Part shown: piece after piece, positions 1-5,285 of the stretch
Layout of the letters: every line of letters starts with the position of its first letter
How positions within the stretch are numbered: the first letter of the stretch is position 1
Assembly (NCBI GenBank): GCA_030840615.1
Contig: JAVEEE010000484.1
Span: 1 to 5,285, forward strand
Direction: 5' to 3'
DNA from: Frankiaceae bacterium
GTDB lineage: Bacteria > Actinomycetota > Actinomycetes > JAFAQI01
Length of the DNA stretch: 5,285 bases
Notes under the pieces: generated by a model
The model's input: the letters and a program-made list of their open reading frames with translations, nothing else
What the model was told of the DNA's origin: nothing
The model's database searches: none
Program-made: the position numbers and the translations under genes

Positions 1-553
1 CTTGCCACGACGTGAGGTCGGCGTCTACGAGGACCCGCAGCTCGCGCGCCTGAACGGTCTTGGCCGTGCGCCCGGCAGCGGTGACGGCGACGAGCGGTTC
101 GGCCCAGAGCAGGCGGAAGTCCAGTCGGTCATCGCGCGAGCCGGCCCACGCGACAGCCGCGTCGAGGCCGCCGTCGAGGACGCGCGCGATCTGAACGTGA
201 CTGGGCATGACCCACTCGTCGACGCGGATGTGCAAGGCCGCCGAGTCGGGAAGCTCATGGGGAAGCCAGCTGACGTAGCCGATCCGCAACGCACCGGTCG
301 CTCCGGCCAGCCGGCGCCGCGCGCTCGCGGTGAGCTCGAGGATCTCGCGCGCGTCGGGTAGCAGCATCCTCCCGGCCGCCGTCAGCTCGACGTGGCGGCG
401 ATCGCGGACGAACAGCGGCGTGCCGACGCCGGCCTCGAGCGACTTGATCTGCTGCGACAGCGACGGCGCGGCGATATTCAGCCGCTCTCCCGCACGGCCG
501 AAGTGAAGCTCCTCGGCGACCGCCACGAAATCGCGGAGCAGCCTCAGCTCCAT
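1..553 (-). CDS. LysR-family transcriptional regulator, N-terminal part (C-terminus off the left edge)
   Basis: I translated the minus strand from ATG at 553-551; it stays open to the window edge, giving 184 complete codons. Residues about 2-60 form a typical LysR winged helix-turn-helix: it opens MELRLLRDFVAVAEELHFGR, followed by the recognition-helix signature APSLSQQIKSLE (29-40), then PLFVRDRR and LTAAGRMLL. A linker helix runs to about residue 85, and the effector-binding domain begins near GALRIGYV (87-94). LysR proteins are usually about 300 residues, so roughly 60% is visible. The MELR opening matches the family's normal N-terminus, which supports this start despite the lack of a clear Shine-Dalgarno sequence. 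It is divergent from the MFS exporter gene, so it probably regulates that gene and itself in response to a small ligand. The ligand cannot be told from sequence. The family call is very secure; the target is inferred from context. Confidence 0.95.
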   Translation of the reverse strand, partial: MELRLLRDFVAVAEELHFGRAGERLNIAAPSLSQQIKSLEAGVGTPLFVRDRRHVELTAAGRMLLPDAREILELTASARRRLAGATGALRIGYVSWLPHELPDSAALHIRVDEWVMPSHVQIARVLDGGLDAAVAWAGSRDDRLDFRLLWAEPLVAVTAAGRTAKTVQARELRVLVDADLTSWQ

Positions 554-560
554 GCGCCGA

Positions 561-590
561 ACGATACGCCCAGTGTTGGGCGGCACCTAA
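561..590 (-). promoter_or_regulatory. Candidate promoter of the LysR gene, possibly giving a leaderless transcript
   Basis: Read on the minus strand, TTAGGT (590-585) and TATCGT (566-561) are separated by 18 nt. The second hexamer fits the TANNNT pattern of actinobacterial -10 elements, while the first is only a weak -35 match. The -10 candidate ends 7 nt before the LysR ATG, so transcription would begin at or near the start codon. That would explain why no Shine-Dalgarno is visible. Leaderless mRNAs are common in Actinomycetota. This is pattern matching only; no start site has been mapped. Confidence 0.35.
567..582. promoter_or_regulatory. Palindromic operator candidate in the LysR/MFS divergent intergenic region
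   Basis: CGCCCA-GTGT-TGGGCG is a perfect inverted repeat with 6-bp arms and a 4-nt centre. It lies in the 93-bp gap between the LysR start (553) and the MFS start (647), 14 bp upstream of the LysR ATG. It fills the spacer between the candidate -35 and -10 of the LysR promoter. LysR regulators bind interrupted dyads near divergent promoters and often repress their own gene, so this is a plausible binding site. It does not match the classic T-N11-A box exactly, and GC-rich DNA forms short palindromes by chance. Confidence 0.4.
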
Positions 591-646
591 CAGGATGAGC
601 CAACCGGTCGTGGCCGAATGCGCGCGCAGGCTTCACGCTCTGCCAC

Positions 647-2056
647 GTGGAGTTGCGAGCCGCCCACTGTGTCCCGAGCACCCGGAGCGGTGGACGATCG
701 CACGGTCAGGCGCTGGCGGCGATCTCGGCCGGGTTCTTGATGATCACCCTCGACGCGACGATCGTGAACGTTGCGCTGCGGGCGATCGGCACCGACCTCG
801 GCGGGGCGCCCTCGACCGCGCAGTGGGTCGTCGACGGATATACCGTCGCGTTCGCTTCGCTGCTCCTCCTCGCCGGCTCGATGGCCGACCGGATCGGCGC
901 TCGCACCGGCTTTCTCGTCGGGCTGACGGTGTTCGTCCTGGCCAGCGCAGCGTGCGCCGTCGCCGGCTCCGTCGCGTTCCTCATCGCGGCGCGAGTCGCG
1001 CAGGGCGTGGGCGCCGCGTGGTTGATGCCGAGCTCGCTCGCCTTGATCACCCACACGTTCGCCGAGCCGCAGGCGCGTCGGCAGGCGCTTGCCGTCTGGG
1101 GCGCCGTGTCGGGAGTCGGTCTCGCCAGCGGCCCCCTCGTGGGAGGGATCCTGGTGGCGTCGGTCGGCTGGCGGGCCATCTTCCTCGTGAACGTCCCTGT
1201 CGGCCTCGCCGCCGCCCGGCTTCTCGCGCGACACGCCCACGAGACGACTCGCCGGCGCCGGCCGCTCGATCTGCCCGGCCAGCTGCTCGCGATGTTCGGC
1301 CTGGCCGCCCTCACCGGCGGTTTCATCAGCGCCGGCGCGCACGGCTGGACGGCGGGCGTGACGCTCGCGCTCGGGATCTCCGGAGTCCTGGCCTCCGCGG
1401 CGTTCGTGCTCGTCGAGAGAACGGTGCGCCGGCCGCTCATCGGCCCCGACGTCTTCCGTGACAAGGCGTTCACGACGGTCGTCGCGATCGGCTTCCTCTT
1501 CAACTTCTGCTTGTACGGGAGCATCTTCTGCCTGGCGGTCGGCCTCGGTCGACTGCGCGGGCTGGACGCGCTCGGCACGGGCTTTGCGCTGCTGCCGATG
1601 ACGGTCGTCACGGCAGCGATGGCGCTGTCCGCCGGGCGACTCGTCCCCCGGCTCGGCGAGTGGCCGGTCGTCGCGGCCGGGCTCACATCCGGCGCGGTCG
1701 GCGCCACGCTCGTCGCCCTGAACGGAAGCGGCGCCCACCTCGCGCTCCTGCTGCTCTGCACCGTGCCGATCGGTGTCACGGCCCTCGCGATGCCAGCCAT
1801 GACGGGCCTCGCCATGGCGAGCGGGCCGAGGCTACGGCTCGGACTCTCCGCAGGCGTCTTCAACGCCTCACGGCAGGCCGGCGGAGCGTTGGGCGTGGCG
1901 GTGCTCGGAACCATCCTCACCTCGGGCCCGGGCGCATCGGTCTCGTTGCGCCGCCCGTTCCTGCTGACTGCCGGCGCCTATGGCCTGGCGGCTTCGCTCG
2001 CCGCCGCGGCCCGCCGGAGAGCGCACGAGCCACTCGATCGACAGGCACCACGTTGA
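647..2056 (+). CDS. Major facilitator superfamily drug exporter, DHA2 (14-helix, EmrB/QacA-like) family
   Basis: The product is 469 residues and almost wholly hydrophobic, with about 14 predicted membrane segments, as expected for proton-coupled DHA2 exporters of the cytoplasmic membrane. Diagnostic motifs appear in order: LDATIVNVAL in helix 1 (35-44), motif A GSMADRIGAR (77-86), motif B RVAQGVGAAWLMPSS (116-130), motif C SGPLVGGILVASVGWRAIF (161-179), and SAGVFNASRQAGGALGVAVLG in the C-terminal half (401-421). Helix 9 has FCLYGSIFCLAVGLGRLRG, where the family more often has a Tyr-Leu-Gln before the loop. The substrate is unknown; relatives expel drugs, dyes or secondary metabolites. The GTG at 647 is the first usable start after an in-frame stop at 596-598, but it has no good Shine-Dalgarno, so the first 20 or so residues are uncertain. 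TTG at 653 is the nearest alternative. The divergent LysR gene suggests ligand-induced expression. Confidence 0.92.
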   Translation: MELRAAHCVPSTRSGGRSHGQALAAISAGFLMITLDATIVNVALRAIGTDLGGAPSTAQWVVDGYTVAFASLLLLAGSMADRIGARTGFLVGLTVFVLASAACAVAGSVAFLIAARVAQGVGAAWLMPSSLALITHTFAEPQARRQALAVWGAVSGVGLASGPLVGGILVASVGWRAIFLVNVPVGLAAARLLARHAHETTRRRRPLDLPGQLLAMFGLAALTGGFISAGAHGWTAGVTLALGISGVLASAAFVLVERTVRRPLIGPDVFRDKAFTTVVAIGFLFNFCLYGSIFCLAVGLGRLRGLDALGTGFALLPMTVVTAAMALSAGRLVPRLGEWPVVAAGLTSGAVGATLVALNGSGAHLALLLLCTVPIGVTALAMPAMTGLAMASGPRLRLGLSAGVFNASRQAGGALGVAVLGTILTSGPGASVSLRRPFLLTAGAYGLAASLAAAARRRAHEPLDRQAPR

Positions 2057-2119
2057 CCACCTCCCCGGCGCCTCAAGCCCCGCCCGCGACACATCCATCA
2101 GCCACAAACGGAGACCACG

Positions 2120-3181
2120 ATGTCCATGACCGCCGCGCCGGTGCTCGAGCCCGCCGCCCAAGCGTTTGCCGAGGCGACCGCCACGCCGCCGTTCGTGTCC
2201 GATCTGCCGCCGTCCGAGGGCCGCGCGCTCGTCGATGAGGTGCAGTCAGGAGAGATCGCGAAGCCCGACGTCGACGAGGAGTGGATCACCATCGCCGGGG
2301 GCCCGACCGGCGAGGTGAAGGTCCGGATCGTCAAGCCTCCCGGCGCATCGGGAACGCTGCCGGTCGTCCTCTACATCCACGGCGCGGGCTGGGTGTTCGG
2401 TGACGCGCACACCCACGACCGGCTCGTCCGCGAGCTCGCGGTCGGCGCCGGCGCCGCCGTCGTCTTCCCCGAGTACGACCGCTCCCCGGAAGCCCGCTAT
2501 CCGGTGGCGATCGAGCAGAGCTACGCCGTCGCAAAGTGGGTCGTCGAGAACGGCGCCGCCAAGGGCCTCGACGCGGACCGTTTCGCCGTGGCCGGCGACT
2601 CGGTCGGCGGGAACATGGCCGCCGCGCTGACGCTCATGGCGAAGGACCGCAGCGGCCCGAAGCTCGTCGCGCAGGTGCTCTTCTACCCCGTCACCGACGC
2701 CAACTTCGACACCCCCTCATACGAGCAGTTCGCCGAGGGCTTCTTCCTGCGTCGCGACGGCATGCACTGGTTCTGGGACCAGTACACCGACGAGCCGCAC
2801 CGCGACGAGATCACCGCCTCACCGCTGCGCGCGAACCGCGAGCAGCTCTCCGGGCTGCCGCCCGCGCTGGTGATCACCGCCGAAGCCGACGTCCTCCGCG
2901 ACGAGGGCGGGGCGTACGCCAACAAGCTGCGCGACGCCAGCGTCCCGGTCACCGCTGTCCGCTACCAGAGCGTCATCCACGACTTCGTGATGCTCAACGC
3001 CCTGCGCGAGACCCACGCCGCCGATGCGGCGACCCGCCAGGCGATCGCGTTCATCAGCCAGACCCTCGCACGTCGTCAGCCGCTGGCAGCGAAGGGTGGC
3101 CGGCGCCCCCGCTCCCGCCGCGAACGGACCCCGGGCTTGGTGAACACCTTCGGACGTACGACTACACGATGTGCGGGCTGA
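2120..3181 (+). CDS. Alpha/beta hydrolase, hormone-sensitive-lipase (HSL)-family esterase
   Basis: A soluble 353-residue serine esterase/lipase-like enzyme with no signal peptide. The oxyanion-hole motif is HGAGW (87-91, a variant of HGGGW). The nucleophile elbow is GDSVGGN with Ser161; most relatives have Ala after the Ser. The triad is completed by Asp257 in EADVLRDEG and His287 in IHDF. A cap-type N-terminal region covers about 1-75. The ATG at 2120 is supported by GGAG at 2110-2113, 6 nt upstream; an ATG two codons later is possible. HSL-family enzymes are usually about 310-320 residues and end shortly after the last helix, which here ends near residue 318. The remaining 35 residues are Arg-rich, low complexity and unlike a fold, so the gene may have lost its original stop. 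It starts 63 bp after the MFS stop and may be cotranscribed with it. It probably hydrolyses a small ester, but the substrate is unknown. Confidence 0.93.
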   Translation: MSMTAAPVLEPAAQAFAEATATPPFVSDLPPSEGRALVDEVQSGEIAKPDVDEEWITIAGGPTGEVKVRIVKPPGASGTLPVVLYIHGAGWVFGDAHTHDRLVRELAVGAGAAVVFPEYDRSPEARYPVAIEQSYAVAKWVVENGAAKGLDADRFAVAGDSVGGNMAAALTLMAKDRSGPKLVAQVLFYPVTDANFDTPSYEQFAEGFFLRRDGMHWFWDQYTDEPHRDEITASPLRANREQLSGLPPALVITAEADVLRDEGGAYANKLRDASVPVTAVRYQSVIHDFVMLNALRETHAADAATRQAIAFISQTLARRQPLAAKGGRRPRSRRERTPGLVNTFGRTTTRCAG

Positions 3182-3303
3182 GGAACAGCCGCGCCCCGAT
3201 CTCCGGGTTCGACAGGACCCGTCGCGGGCGCGACAGCAATCCCGCCCCTCCACGTTTGCCATCGCGCTGGCGGAGATCGCCGGTGGCGGGGCTCGAGTAG
3301 CTC

Positions 3304-3311
3304 AAAGGAGG
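3304..3311 (+). promoter_or_regulatory. Strong Shine-Dalgarno fixing the start of the isomerase-like gene
   Basis: AAAGGAGG is a near-perfect anti-16S match, 6 nt before the ATG at 3318. The frame is also open upstream to a possible start at 3171, but those 49 extra residues are unlike the family and overlap the hydrolase end. This site settles the start at 3318. It is the best ribosome-binding site in the window and suggests high translation of the isomerase-like/DUF3237 pair. Confidence 0.85.
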
Positions 3312-3317
3312 AGGACC

Positions 3318-3647
3318 ATGGAGTTCCTGGTTGAGTTCGAGGTCGATGTTCCGGCGGGGACGTCGGAGACTGAGGTCAAGGATCGCGAGAGGGCGGAGGC
3401 AGTTGCCGCGACGAAGCTGGCGGATGAAGGCCATCTCTTACGGGTCTGGAAGCGGCCTCTTTCAACCGGCGGGACGAATGCGCTCGGCCTGTACCGCGCC
3501 GAAAGCGAAACGGAGCTCGATGGCCTCCTCGGTGCGCTACCGCTCTACGAGTGGATGACCGTCACCGTAACCGGGCTCGAGCGTCATCCCAACGACCCGG
3601 CGGCCGCGCACGAAACGGGCCGTCCAGCCGCTCGGAGCCGGTCATGA
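3318..3647 (+). CDS. Muconolactone delta-isomerase-like small protein (MIase family)
   Basis: A 109-residue soluble protein with a ferredoxin-like dimeric alpha+beta fold pattern. Features typical of the family are the opening strand MEFLVEFEVDVP (1-12), a charged helix (about 17-36, KDRERAEAVAATKLADEG), the strand HLLRVWK (39-45), GLYRAESETELDGLLGALPL (57-76), and the ending YEWMTVTVTGLERHP (77-91). In CatC the corresponding stretch is a 'LPL...M...VT.L..HP' pattern. True CatC converts muconolactone to the enol-lactone in the beta-ketoadipate pathway, but no catA or catB is visible here, so that activity should not be assumed. The last 18 or so residues form a Pro/Ala/Arg tail beyond the usual length of about 90-100. 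The stop overlaps the next start by ATGA (3644-3647), so the two are probably translationally coupled. The family call is good; the function is open. Confidence 0.82.
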   Translation: MEFLVEFEVDVPAGTSETEVKDRERAEAVAATKLADEGHLLRVWKRPLSTGGTNALGLYRAESETELDGLLGALPLYEWMTVTVTGLERHPNDPAAAHETGRPAARSRS

Positions 3648-4117
3648 GTGACCACCTGCCCAAGCCGCAGCTGAGCCTCGTCTACCGATTGGAGGCACGG
3701 CTTGGCGAACCGCTCGAGCTGGGTGAGACCGCCCTCGGCCTGCGCCGTATCGTGCCCCAGACTGCCGGCACATTCAGAGGTCCCGAGATCTCCGGACGTT
3801 TGTTGCCGGGCGCGAGCGCTGACTGGCAGACGGTCCTACGCGACGGGACCGCGCTGGCGGATATCCGCTACACGCTCCAGACCGACTCCGGCAATCTGCT
3901 CTACGTCCGATCGCAAGGTGTCCGCCACGGCAGCCCAGAGGTCCTCGCCCGCCTCGCCCGGGGCGAGGACGTCAACGCCGGGGAGTACACCTTCCGCACC
4001 ACGACCCAGATCGAGACCGCCGCACCGGAGCTCGACTGGCTGAACAAAGGCGTCTTCATCGGCGTCGGCGGCCGCCGACCCGCAGGCGTGATCTACGAGA
4101 CGTACCTCGTCGGATGA
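3644..4117 (+). CDS. DUF3237 domain protein
   Basis: A 157-residue soluble protein that matches my memory of the DUF3237 family over almost its full length. The signs are an N-terminal strand LSLVYRLEARLGEPLELG (10-27), RRIVPQTAGTFRGPEISGRLLPG (34-56), the family-like ADWQTVLRDGTALADIRYTLQT (59-80), then LLYVRSQGVR (85-94), EYTFRTTTQIET (114-125), and a closing LDWLNKGVFIGVGGR (130-144). The fold is a beta-barrel of unknown activity; members are often found beside catabolic or oxidoreductase genes. The start at 3644 is chosen over an upstream in-frame ATG at 3551 because GGAG lies at 3634-3637 with 6-nt spacing, the homologous region begins here, and the ATGA overlap with the isomerase-like gene is a classic coupling junction. 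Its partnership with that protein is an inference from this overlap. Confidence 0.85.
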   Translation: MSDHLPKPQLSLVYRLEARLGEPLELGETALGLRRIVPQTAGTFRGPEISGRLLPGASADWQTVLRDGTALADIRYTLQTDSGNLLYVRSQGVRHGSPEVLARLARGEDVNAGEYTFRTTTQIETAAPELDWLNKGVFIGVGGRRPAGVIYETYLVG

Positions 4118-4379
4118 GCCCGCCTGAGCGACAGAAGGTGGCACCTCACCGTCCAGGGCGGGAGAGCACCGTCGGCATCCCCGACCCAGTTGCGGACGGA
4201 CTCGGGCGACCTGGCCGCGCCCACCAGTGGACGCCGTCGAAACGGTCTGACGCCGAGTTCGTCGACGCAGCGGCGCGCCATGAGCGCCCGCTCAAGGTCC
4301 GCGTGCACCAAGATCGGCCCGCCGCCGATATCCTCGCGACCCGGCAGCCCGGCGATCTGGAGCGAGTCGTTCGACCTCA
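4118..4379. other. 262-bp spacer of uncertain coding status between the DUF3237 and VOC genes
   Basis: No recognised gene is found here, but two frames stay open across it. A plus-strand frame starts with ATG at 4114, again in an ATGA overlap with the DUF3237 stop, and runs to 4545, deep into the VOC gene; it has no clear Shine-Dalgarno. A minus-strand frame runs from TTG at 4380 to a stop at 4093. My hand count of GC by codon position over 4114-4380 is roughly 83/55/73% for the plus frame, and therefore 73/55/83% for the minus frame, which is closer to a normal high-GC gene. Neither translation resembles a family I know. It could be a small unknown gene, a decayed fragment, or a GC-rich spacer. 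Confidence 0.3.
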
Positions 4380-4856
4380 ATGGACAGCAATCGCCCCGGC
4401 GTCACCAACTTCGTCCACATCGGCCTTGTCGTCGAGGACCTCGACGAGACAGTCCGGTTTCTTGCGCTGCTCGGCTTCGACTGCGGCGAGCCCGGGATGT
4501 TCAGCGGCGAGTGGATCGATCGGATCATCGGTCTCGAGAACGTGACGGTCGAGATCGTGATGGCTCGCGCCCCCGACGGCAGCGACATGTTCGAGGTGGT
4601 GCGCTTCCAGTCGCCTTCCGCCGGCGCCCAAGAGCCGTCGCCGGCCACGAACCGTCCTGGGCTCCGCCACATCGCCTTCAAGGTCGACGACGTGCGTGGC
4701 GTCTACGACCGCGTCCGAGAGGCCGGCTGGGACACGGTCGGGGAGATCGTCGACTTCGAGAACACGTTCTGCCTCTGCTACGTCCGCGGACCCGAAGGCC
4801 TGATCGTCGAACTCGCCGAGCGGCTCGACGCGCGCCCGGCTGAACGGCCAGACTGA
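4380..4856 (+). CDS. VOC-superfamily protein (glyoxalase/bleomycin-resistance/dioxygenase fold)
   Basis: A 158-residue soluble protein with the paired beta-alpha-beta-beta-beta modules of the vicinal oxygen chelate superfamily. Module one begins at VHIGLVVEDLDETVRFLALLGF (12-33), and module two at LRHIAFKVDDVRGVYDRVREAGW (95-117) and ends with GPEGLIVELAE (137-147). The four expected metal ligands can be placed as His13, Glu72 (in DMFEVVRF), His97 and Glu144, the His/Glu/His/Glu set seen in glyoxalase I and epimerase-like members, so the metal site looks intact. The sequence does not say whether it is a lyase, an epimerase or a ring-cleavage dioxygenase. ATG 4380 is the only reasonable start: the in-frame stop upstream is near 4280 and no other start codon intervenes. 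The only Shine-Dalgarno-like sequence (TGGAG, 4358-4362) is too far away, so initiation may be weak or coupled to upstream translation. Confidence 0.9.
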   Translation: MDSNRPGVTNFVHIGLVVEDLDETVRFLALLGFDCGEPGMFSGEWIDRIIGLENVTVEIVMARAPDGSDMFEVVRFQSPSAGAQEPSPATNRPGLRHIAFKVDDVRGVYDRVREAGWDTVGEIVDFENTFCLCYVRGPEGLIVELAERLDARPAERPD

Positions 4857-5043
4857 ACCGCCCCGGGGTGCTGGAGGCAGCGCGAAACCTGTTGGCGCCA
4901 CGTCGGCTGGCACCGAGCGTCGTTTCGGCGAACCACTACTCCCCTGGGCGCAAGACGCAGAGACCGCAATTGCTTCGCACAGGCCGTTGCCTTCAATGAT
5001 GCGAAGGAACAGCGCTCGGTGGAGGGGGCGGGGACGCAGGGCG

Positions 5044-5057
5044 TGACGCACCCGTCA
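5044..5057. repeat. Short perfect inverted repeat upstream of the transporter gene
   Basis: TGACG-CACC-CGTCA has 5-bp arms and a 4-nt centre. It lies about 90 bp before the ATG of the transporter gene and could be a regulator site. It is short enough to occur by chance. Confidence 0.25.
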
Positions 5058-5088
5058 TCGCCCGGCGCCGGCGGAAGTTCAGGCGTGG

Positions 5089-5109
5089 GGCGATGCGGTG
5101 GCCATCGCC
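5089..5109. promoter_or_regulatory. Inverted repeat just upstream of the DMT transporter gene
   Basis: GGCGATG (5089-5095) and CATCGCC (5103-5109) are perfect 7-bp arms around a 7-nt centre, ending 36 nt before the ATG at 5146. The position suits an operator or a 5'-leader hairpin of the transporter gene. There is no T-run, so an intrinsic terminator is unlikely. Confidence 0.35.
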
Positions 5110-5145
5110 GCACGTCGTCGCTCCTGTTGACTCTGACCTCGTCCG

Positions 5146-5285
5146 ATGGCGCCCGCCGACCCGAGCCCCACACCACCGGAGGGCCATTCCGTCTCGATCG
5201 GCACGGCGGCCCCCGTGCTGTTCGTCGCCCTGTGGAGCACGGGCTTCGTCGGCGCGAAATACGGGCTGCCGGACGCCGAGCCGTT
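5146..5285 (+). CDS. EamA/DMT-family transporter, N-terminal fragment (continues past the right edge)
   Basis: I read 46 complete codons from ATG 5146, open to the window end. After a polar Pro-rich start of about 20 residues comes the first membrane helix, with PVLFVALWSTGFVGAKYGLP (23-42) followed by DAEP. The WSTGF-GAK-GLP-AEP pattern is characteristic of helix 1 and the following loop in EamA-type drug/metabolite transporters, which usually have about 280-310 residues and 10 helices. An in-frame TGA at 5134-5136 makes ATG 5146 the earliest possible start; no Shine-Dalgarno is obvious. A TTGACT hexamer at 5127-5132 is too close to the ATG to act as a -35 for it. The substrate is unknown. 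It is separated from the VOC gene by 289 bp and is probably its own transcription unit. Confidence 0.85.
   Translation, partial: MAPADPSPTPPEGHSVSIGTAAPVLFVALWSTGFVGAKYGLPDAEP

Larger units (their letters stand above)
4857..5145. other. Apparently non-coding 289-bp intergenic region
   Basis: I see no convincing gene on either strand. The minus-strand open frames here read as Arg/Ser/Pro-rich shadow translations. The stretch around 4955-5015 is visibly less GC-rich than its surroundings and contains TTGCTT (4970-4975) and TTCAAT (4992-4997) spaced 16 nt apart, a weak promoter-like pair facing the transporter gene. Two short inverted repeats lie further down, at 5044-5057 and 5089-5109. No U-run terminator follows the VOC stop. 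Confidence 0.5.

Noticed and set aside
2..361. A plus-strand open frame over the LysR gene
   Set aside because: The minus-strand reading gives an unmistakable LysR N-terminus, and the plus reading has no recognisable domain.
587..1738. A 383-codon open frame on the minus strand, antisense to the MFS gene
   Set aside because: Its translation is a monotonous Arg/Glu/Asp/Gly/Ala mix with no fold or motif, whereas the plus strand encodes a clear 14-helix exporter. It is a GC-rich shadow frame.
706..1920. A 404-codon minus-strand open frame over the same gene
   Set aside because: The translation is rich in Ser, Pro, Arg and Ala and resembles no family. It is another antisense shadow of the MFS gene.
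2053..2058. TTGACC as a -35 element for the hydrolase gene
   Set aside because: No -10-like hexamer occurs 16-18 nt downstream, and the six bases overlap the MFS stop codon.
3267..3283. A 6-bp stem with a 5-nt loop upstream of the isomerase-like gene
   Set aside because: It includes a G-T pair, is not followed by a T-run and does not cover the Shine-Dalgarno, so neither a terminator nor an RNA switch is supported.
3171..3317. A 49-residue N-terminal extension of the isomerase-like protein
   Set aside because: A strong Shine-Dalgarno and the family's normal first strand both place the start at 3318; the extension is Arg/Gln/Pro-rich and overlaps the hydrolase end.
3551..3643. A 31-residue N-terminal extension of the DUF3237 protein
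   Set aside because: It lies inside the preceding gene, is low complexity, and the ATG at 3644 has a well-spaced GGAG and an ATGA coupling overlap.
4861..4868. CCCCGGGG just after the VOC stop as a terminator
   Set aside because: It is a self-complementary 8-mer with no loop and no following T-run, as expected by chance at this GC content.
4377..5051. A long minus-strand open frame covering the VOC gene and the following spacer
   Set aside because: It is antisense to a well-supported VOC protein, and the part outside that gene shows no conserved pattern.

Overview
This is GC-rich DNA (by eye about 70%), with codons ending mostly in G or C and one GTG start. The protein styles point to a soil-type actinomycete or relative (Actinomycetota, possibly Thermoleophilia). 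That placement is an inference; no rRNA or marker gene is present. The window looks like chromosomal accessory-metabolism DNA. I see no tRNA, rRNA, CRISPR array, insertion sequence, integrase or phage gene.

Layout. Positions 1-553 (minus strand) hold the N-terminal 184 residues of a LysR-type transcriptional regulator cut by the left edge. A 93-bp divergent intergenic region follows. It carries a perfect 6+6 palindrome lying between promoter-like hexamers that point at the regulator. On the plus strand, 647-2056 encodes a 14-helix DHA2-type major facilitator exporter. A 63-bp gap leads to 2120-3181, an HSL-family alpha/beta hydrolase with an intact catalytic triad and an unexpected basic C-terminal tail. 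After 136 bp comes a pair overlapping by ATGA: a muconolactone-isomerase-like small protein (3318-3647, with the best Shine-Dalgarno in the window) and a DUF3237 protein (3644-4117). A 262-bp spacer of uncertain coding status precedes a VOC (glyoxalase/dioxygenase fold) protein at 4380-4856. A 289-bp apparently non-coding stretch with two short hairpins then leads to the start of an EamA/DMT-family transporter (5146 to the right edge).

How the genes may work together. The LysR/MFS pair is a classic divergent regulator-exporter arrangement. The hydrolase, isomerase-like, DUF3237 and VOC proteins run in the same direction. All are small soluble proteins of families that act on esters, lactones, enols or aromatic ring-cleavage products. 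A small-molecule catabolic or detoxification module is a reasonable inference, but no substrate can be assigned from sequence. I found no convincing evidence of a wholly new system. The most useful leads are the coupled isomerase-like/DUF3237 pair, the operator-like palindrome with a possible leaderless regulator transcript, the hydrolase tail, and the ambiguous spacer at 4118-4379.
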